From Panonychus citri (Eukaryota; Arthropoda; Arachnida; Trombidiformes; Tetranychidae): a DNA stretch of 64,000 nucleotides. The notes beneath the pieces are model-generated. The model worked only from the letters and a program-made list of their open reading frames with translations. It searched no databases and had not been told where the DNA came from. The DNA lies in contig NW_026515543.1 in the NCBI RefSeq assembly GCF_014898815.1, forward strand, positions 1,240,001 through 1,304,000, written 5' to 3'. The first letter of the stretch is position 1. The number at the start of each line of letters is the position of its first letter. Positions 57,522 to 64,000 of this stretch are shown in pieces. The position numbers and the translations under genes were made by a program.

Positions 57522-58339
57522 ATGATTAAGGTGAAAATATGGTTAACAATATTGTTTCAAATGTTTATCATTCTATTGTTATCTCAAGGTAAGTTTATAT
57601 ATTTTTTTCCTTTGATTTAAAGTTAATTGCTGATGATTTCTTTTTCTTTTTCCTTTAATTGTCTCAGAATTAGTTGGAATATCTTGTTATAAGTGTCAAA
57701 GTCGCAATGGTATGGATCCATCATGTGAATCGGCTTCTTCGGGTGCTGGTTATCAGGAAAACTGTAGATTCCAACCCATGGGACGACAGTCACAATTTTC
57801 CGGTGAATATTGTATCAAAGTGATTGGAAAACTGAGTAAGAATTTTTAATTGTTCCGAAAAAATTGTGTTTACAATCATTATAATAACATATACACTCAC
57901 ACGATTGCATGTCAATTGATTTATAATTGATGAGGTATTAGTTTTAAGTTTATTGATTGTAGATAAAATCATTAGCTGGAAAAATTGGTCTTTGTATTTA
58001 ATTACGATTAATTAACCTAAACCATTAACTTTCTTCGTGTTTTTTTATTCTCATATCGATCGTAATATTGTAGTTTAATTATCATATTTTCCTCTCTTAT
58101 TTTTCCTTGTAGTTCCTTCACGAGAGACGATTGTAATTCGTGATTGCGATGAGAGACCTTTAAATCGTACCCAAATATCTTATTTTAATTACAGAGGAAT
58201 CGGAATCAATGGAACTCAATACTCATGTAAGACAGATTATTGTAATCATTCAATCAACAATCAACCAAATTATCAGTCAATTATCATCCCGATCACATGG
58301 ACACTAATTTTAGTAAATTATTTCCAATCTAAACGTTGA
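57522..58339 (+). CDS. Ly6/Quiver-like GPI-anchored protein
   Basis: Three exons: 57522-57588, 57668-57835, 58113-58339. Phases 1 and 1 agree; 462 nt, 153 residues. Signal peptide in exon 1 (LTILFQMFIILLLS). A Ly6/three-finger-like domain follows (about residues 28-130), starting SCYKCQSR and ending in YSCKTDYCN, with eight cysteines and the typical final Cys-Asn. Two NxT sequons are present (NRT, NGT). The tail IIIPITWTLILVNYF is hydrophobic and suits a GPI signal. Insect Quiver/Sleepless proteins, which modulate channels and receptors at the cell surface, share this layout. Specific orthology is not certain. Confidence 0.8.
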
Positions 58340-58927
58340 AATATTCAATTGCTACAAATTTACCGTTTAATCACTAAATCTAATCGCTACTATTAATAAA
58401 TTATTAACTCACTGTTTAATTTAACCATTTGTGTTGTTATGTATTCTCATACCAAACAGTTAATTGTTTCAATTTTTGATTTTCCAATCATCATAACTGT
58501 TATTTACTCACCTTAATTGTAGTCTATTCTACCTCACCTAATTGAATAAATTAACTAATCTCTCTGTAAATAAATTGTTCTCACCTTATAATATCTGTTT
58601 AATGAATTAAATTGAAGGAAAAAAATAACAATCAACACAAATTAAATTGTTTTCATCATAGAGAAATCAAAATGAAAGAACAGATTAAATAACAATTACA
58701 ATTAAATCAGATTATCGATTAATAAATGTTAAGTGTTATTAACAGAATTAAATCAATTTTCGTTTGCGAAACAAAAGAAAATCAATGCAATTAAATGGAA
58801 CAATTAGTTAATTGCCTTCCAATTGGAAAACACTTTCGGTAAGAAATGAAAGTATTAACCACTTTTCCAATTAATGATTAACAATCGATTCAATTGATTA
58901 ATCAATTTTCTCTCAATGGGTAAACTA

Positions 58928-59576
58928 CTGGGCTATTCCGCTATTTTTACCGATGTTTTTTGCAATTTTCTCACCAACTAAGAGTCAAAGAGACACGAGA
59001 CTTGAGTGATATGAGTTTGAGCGATACTCAATTGTCATATCAAAAGATCAAGGTCATTCAGGTCATCGGTAAAATAACACATTTCAAGGTCATCATTGTT
59101 GAAAGAAAGCGTTTCAAGGTCATCTGAAGATGATATAGCTATTCTTCACATTTTTAACCCTGAAAAATGAGTTTTACTCGCCTTAATTAGCAACTGGTCT
59201 TTCAAGATTAAAGCTACAATGTTTTGGTTTTCACTCATTCATTAAAGGTGAACAGATTAGTCAAAGATTAGTGGTATTTTTGTGAATCTTAATAAAAATG
59301 CAAAATGAATCCAACCGAATGGAAACCGGTAAGTTATTTAATTATATTCTCTATGTAAATTATCGTCCTCGAGATATCTCTGAACATTCTTTTTTGTTAA
59401 ATTGCCTTCAGATGACCTTGAAATGTGTTATTTTACCGATGACCTGAATGGCCTTGATCTTTTGATATGACAATTGAGTATCGCTCAAACTCATATCACT
59501 CAAGTCTCGTGTCTCTTTGACTCTTAGTTGCTGAGAAAATTGCAAAAAACATCGGTAAAATAGCGGAATAGCCCTG
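58928..59576. mobile_element. Inverted-repeat MITE with TA target site (Tc1/mariner/pogo-type)
   Basis: A 649-bp non-coding element. Both ends read C(T/A)GGGCTATTCCGCTATTTT and are flanked by TA (58926-58927 and 59577-59578). The arms (58928-59128 and 59408-59576) are nearly perfect reverse complements over about 165 bp. The left arm has one extra 30-bp unit ending in TTTCAAGGTCATC. The centre is unrelated single-copy-looking DNA of about 280 bp. The TA duplication suits mobilisation by a Tc1/mariner or pogo transposase supplied in trans. Confidence 0.85.
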
Positions 59577-61317
59577 TATTATTTTCCAGGTCGAATGACG
59601 TTAAAAACGAATCAGAGAATTGAGAAAATGAATATAAAATAATTCGAATTGGTGATTTTAAATAACAGAAAAATCGAGAAAAGAATAGAAAATATTTTTT
59701 ATTCTTTGTTCTATTCTCTCTTGTCCCTCCTGTTATATTATCCAATACACCAAATACACCGCAGTGGTAAATGTTAATAATCCCGAAAATCACCCCAAGT
59801 AAAATATGCATGATTTTATGGTAAAAAAGATTGACAAGTTTCCGAGTGTAATACAAATCTCTGTATATTATGAATGCATATTTATCTTGGAGTTTTTTTC
59901 TTGTCTATTATTTATGTTGCTAACATTTATCTTCATCTCTCTTTGATATTTTTTTACCCCACCAAGTAAACCAGAGGATACACACAATTACAGTATATTG
60001 GAGTGGTACAAAGAGTAACCTGGGTCAACAAGTCTGTAAGGCAAAGGGAGTGGAAAGTTATCTTTACCACTTGATCCTCAAATAATATGAACACTCAAGA
60101 GACTCATCAACATAAGTGACTTTCATCTTCATCCTCATCCTCATCTTCATGTATTATATTTATTGGTCTATAGGACACAAAATTGTAACATTCTGTCAAG
60201 TAGAATGTAGCATCCGCATCATCATGTTTACATCTTCCTCTTTGATAGATCAAAAAAGGTCCCGTTATGTATCTCACCTTTCTCTCTCTCTCTCTCCCTC
60301 TTCTGTTTATCATCTTGTATCCCCACTCTGTCAGTAATTTACATTTAATCAATTGTCCATCGATGGATTAATTTGATTAGTAAGAGATGCAGATATTGAG
60401 AGAGAATAAGATGATAATTAACTTTGACCCGTTCGACAATCAAACCCTTTTTCGAATGTCAATGTTTTCACTGTTCGATGTTGATTGTTATCCAAATTAC
60501 TTGTCACAAAGTTCGCGTAGAAGAACAAAAAAATCTTATCAAGATGATATAAACAACAAGAAAAAGTATATCAGAAGAAAATAATTCTATTAGGATAATT
60601 TGTTCGATTTGTTTATTTCATCTGCTGAATAGTAATTGATTTAGTCAATCGAGATTCTCAAAGAAAAAACAAACAAACGCTCATAAGCCCAAACGAAAGT
60701 AAATTGGAGAAAAAGAAAAATTAATTGACAGATTAAATCGGATTGTGAATCAAACTCACTCTTTGATTAACATTAATTGTGATCAACATTTCTGATCATC
60801 AAGTCTTATCCATTGGATTGTTAATCACTTATAAGAAGGGAATCAACATAACAGTAAATCCAATGTGGATGATATTATTATTCTTTATTTACGATAAAAT
60901 GTTATCATTTTTCAAACATAAGATTAAGAGAGAGAGAGAGAGAGAGATGAGGATGATCACTGATGATGATGAAAAGGGACTTAAAGCAAAGCCTCCACTT
61001 GGTCCGATAATCCCTTGGACCAAGTGAACTCCCAAAAAAATATAAACAATTTTGTGTTTATTTGTTATCCTGGAACAATTTAATAATCATGATGAACCAT
61101 TTAAGATGATTATTATTATCATCATTCTGATTGTTATTGAGTGTTTGTCTTGTGGCTAGAAAAGGCGTTCAAATATGATTGAGAGGATGAAGATACAAAA
61201 TTAACTTGATTGCTGTAAGTGAATCTATTTTCATCCTCATCACCATTTACCATAAAAAATGATGATGATGCTCCTCATCTTCACCTATTATCATGTTTAG
61301 CATCCTCATCTTTTTCA

Positions 61318-61320
<3 letters not shown>

Positions 61321-61360
<40 letters not shown>
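61321..61360. repeat. (CT)n microsatellite
   Basis: CT dinucleotide run of 40 bases. Confidence 0.95.
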
Positions 61361-61362
<2 letters not shown>

Positions 61363-62129
61363 CCCTTCTGTCCTCCTCATCTTGATATTAATGGTGGTCA
61401 GAGAGGATAATCTGTTCAAACTTTTTATCATCAATATATTTCACTTTGAATTAATCTGTTAATATTGATTACATTTCATCATCATTTTATTAATCCGATC
61501 CAATGAATATTATTTATTTCAATCATAATCATCATCATCATCATCTTTATCCTCTTCTCAGTATTTTAACATTTGTAATCGGATAAAAAGTCTGAATCAA
61601 TTTTAATAAATTGTATCATTAATTTGGTATTAAAATATCAATCAACTGATTAAATCTAATTATCTAATAAATAGATTTTCTCATTATAATCAAGTGACAA
61701 AATAATCACTAATCACTTTTGTACATCAATTATCTTTAACCATAAAACTATTCAGTTAATCAATGATTTAATTATGTTCTTTGGTGTTAAATGAAATCAC
61801 CATCATCACTATTTATGAACATTATTGTTTCCATTCATGATAACATGTAATTTTATTTCACAATTTAACAAGAGAGGGAAAAAAATGATTATGATGATAT
61901 AAAAAAAGAGGATAAACTGATTTAAATCTAATAACAATTTACATTTGTGGTGTTTAAATTGTTAAATCAATAAAAATGATTTAACGGCGATGGTTTTTTT
62001 TTACTTTCTACTGATATTGATCATATAACATTTTCCTCAGTGTTTATCTGGGAAGTTCATCTTTTCGTAATATAATAAATTGTTAGCTGGTGGAAGAAGA
62101 GGAATCACAATTAATCGATCAAAACATTA

Positions 62130-62132
<3 letters not shown>

Positions 62133-62173
<41 letters not shown>
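62133..62173. repeat. (GA)n microsatellite
   Basis: GA dinucleotide run of about 41 bases. Confidence 0.95.
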
Positions 62174-62175
<2 letters not shown>

Positions 62176-63048
62176 ATGATAATCAGGAAGAGGATGTGGA
62201 AATGATGTCGATGATTTAACCAGGTAGGGTGACAATAGAGTGGAAATTGAGATGAGCTTTAAATGTGATTAAATTGTTATGGTAAGAAAACTGTAAATGG
62301 ACATGGAGATGATTATTATTGAAAGAGAGCAGGTTTTGACTTTACAACACGCGCCGATATTTTAACACGTATGTTGCATACAACACACACGCGCGCGTTC
62401 ATCGGTGACACAATTAACCTAATTAAAAGAGAATCAAAGTGAACAAGAAAAAGCAGAAAAAAAAACTCTCAATGTAGGAATACAAGTAAAAAATCATAAT
62501 CACAGTCTTAATTGTGGGAATCATAATGATCACTGGAGGTGGTGAAAGTCGGAGTGGGGTGGAAACTTTTTGCTCGAGTTTATAATTGTAAAGAGGAGGT
62601 GATGGTGATTTACTTGATTATCATTACATGGGATTTGGTTGCTTGTTGATAATTGATTGGAGCTTATGTTTATTTAATGGGAAAAACATTATCGATTATA
62701 ATTGATTGTTGGCAATTTGGTTACTTGATTTTGTTGATTCTCTTTTTTTTCTTGATGATGAATAACCACCATGACTTTTCGTAAAAGTGGTTGTTTTTTT
62801 CTTGTTAAATTGTGATAGGAAAATGATTCTTAGTGATTCTATTGATTGTGGATTTTAAATTATGAGGGAATCAGACTGATTGTTAATTTATTTGTTTACC
62901 TTTTAATAGAGATGTTGATTAACAATTTAATCTGTGACGTTAGTTATAAGATTAACTTATTAATCTCTTTCTCTTTTTTTTCTTTCATGTTGATTATCAA
63001 TTCTAATTGTGGGTTTTTGGAGTTGGTGTTTTGGGAATTGTGGATTAA

Positions 63049-64000
63049 TTATTTATCATTCCTTTGTGAACAATTAATCGGTCTCACTGGAACTAATTTA
63101 TCGGTTACTGATCGGTCAATTAGTCCAGTGATTGGAACCAATGGTGAATCAGATTGAGAGATTCCGTTATTAGGATTGTTGATTAGATTGTTGTTAAGAT
63201 CAGTTGTTGAATTTGTACCACTTAATGTTGGTGTTGTTGGAATTGATTCACAAAGAGGCGGTGATGATGAACGACGATGATTTTGATTAATTAGACTTAT
63301 TGATGATGAAGATTGTTGTTCACCGTTAAATTGATTAGTTAACGATGGTATTGAAGCTGCAGCGGCACAAGCAGCGGCCATTCCAGCGGGCAAAGGGATT
63401 CCCGATTGGTTCATGTAGGAAATTATCCTTCGAAGCTCCTCCAAAGCATTTGCCTTCCATTGAGAGGATTAATTTATTAGAATAACGATTAACAATATAT
63501 TCTTTCAAAAATTCTACTAAATGATAAATACCTGCATTAGAATATAATTTTTGGCCAACAAGAGAGTCGCTATTTTGGACAGTTTTCTAACGGAAGGGGA
63601 ATGAGCATATGGAATAACAGATCGAAGTTCATCAAGAGCATCGTTCAGATCGTGCATTCGTCGCCTTTCTCGAGCATTTATACTCAATCGAACCTAAGAA
63701 AATACATATGATCAATAATAGGAAGGGATTTAAGGGAAATTAGAAAGTTTGGAAGGCGGGAAATAAGAGTAAGGGAGAGAGAGAGAGAAAAAAAAAGAAC
63801 AGGTAAACAAATAGTTTACTGTTAATCTAATCTACCTTCATTGATCCTCCTGATTCCAAAAGCATAGAATTAGCATTAGCAGCAAAAGAATTGCTTACTG
63901 TCTTTGCTTGTCTCATCTTCTTGGTGACAACAGGTAGATTATTACCACATCCGTTTTCGTGTTTAATTGTGGCCGTTGTACCTTCGTAGTTGTTTTCACA
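63049..64000 (-). CDS. Oli: bHLH transcription factor of the Oli/BHLHE22-23 group (5' end beyond the window)
   Basis: Three exons: 64000 (window edge)-63836, 63693-63532, 63453-63049, joined in phase 0. Exon 2 holds the bHLH domain: basic region RLSINARERRRMHDLNDAL, then a loop with PYAHSPSVRKLSKIATLLL and helix 2 ending AKNYILMQ. Exon 3 continues ANALEELRRIISYMNQSGI, an extension typical of the Olig-related Beta3/BHLHE22, BHLHE23 and Drosophila Oli proteins. The C-terminal region is Ser/Thr/Asn-rich with an alanine run (AAACAAAASIPS). These factors act in neuronal and muscle development. The N-terminal part, including the start codon, lies outside the window. Assignment to Oli versus BHLHE22/23 naming is by invertebrate convention. 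Confidence 0.85.

Larger units (their letters stand above)
59577..63048. other. Spacer between the MITE and the bHLH gene
   Basis: AT-rich DNA with (CT)n at 61321-61360, (GA)n at 62133-62173 and an alternating ACAC/GCGC tract at 62383-62398. No gene was recognised; part may be the 3' untranslated region of the bHLH gene. Confidence 0.45.

Noticed and set aside
61219..61410. Open frame of 63 codons
   Set aside because: Produced by CT/CAT repeats (SLSLSL); no support as a gene.
1..64000. CRISPR arrays, tRNA or rRNA genes
   Set aside because: No spaced direct repeats, cloverleaf sequences or rRNA-like blocks were seen; the DNA is eukaryotic.

Overview
The window is AT-rich nuclear DNA of an animal, most likely an arthropod and possibly a mite or other arachnid. 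The evidence is spliced genes with GT-AG introns, a receptor of the adipokinetic hormone/corazonin type, a Quiver-type Ly6 protein, a Trk-like receptor kinase, many (CT)n/(GA)n microsatellites, and DNA transposons of the Tc1/mariner, pogo and Polinton types. The species cannot be fixed from sequence alone.

Layout. 1-4.8 kb (minus): 5' part of a secreted protein whose first domain resembles arthropod PLCXD1-like proteins. 5.6-8.1 kb (minus): complete three-exon GPCR of the GnRH/AKH/corazonin receptor superfamily. 9.7-10.7 kb: decayed pogo/Tigger and mariner pieces plus a hairpin. 11.1-34.4 kb (minus): nine recognised exons of a receptor tyrosine kinase with an EGF-like domain; one intron holds an apparently intact Tc1/mariner-type transposon (30.8-32.2 kb) with perfect 157-bp inverted repeats. 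36.3-36.7 kb (plus): mitochondrial ribosomal protein L52. 36.9-41.65 kb (minus): RRP5/PDCD11 ribosome-biogenesis factor. 43.0-44.5 kb (plus): secreted cysteine-rich protein. 44.8-56.8 kb: complete Polinton/Maverick. 57.5-58.3 kb (plus): Ly6/Quiver-like protein. 58.9-59.6 kb: inverted-repeat MITE carrying nuclear-receptor half-sites. 63.0 kb to the window end (minus): bHLH factor of the Oli/BHLHE22-23 group.

The main discovery is in the Polinton (44805-56774). It has perfect 162-bp terminal inverted repeats with AG...CT ends, each flanked by ATGAT. It encodes a packaging ATPase, integrase, adenain-type protease, double jelly-roll major capsid protein, two related penton-like/minor capsid candidates, small conserved Polinton proteins and a protein-primed DNA polymerase B. 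It also encodes a 166-residue protein that reads as a two-repeat TATA-binding protein (TBP), keeping three of the four DNA-kinking phenylalanines and a conservative Tyr at the fourth. A TATATAAAG-like box lies about 35-60 nt before the start codon of nearly every gene in the element, and TATAAAAAG lies 6 bp inside both termini. My proposal is that the element carries its own promoter-recognition factor together with a matching promoter code. The motif positions and homology are read from sequence; the functional link is inference.

All spliced models were built by eye. Reading frames close across every proposed junction (sum of exon lengths divisible by three for the GPCR, RTK, RRP5, secreted and Ly6 genes), but 5' ends and untranslated exons are not established.
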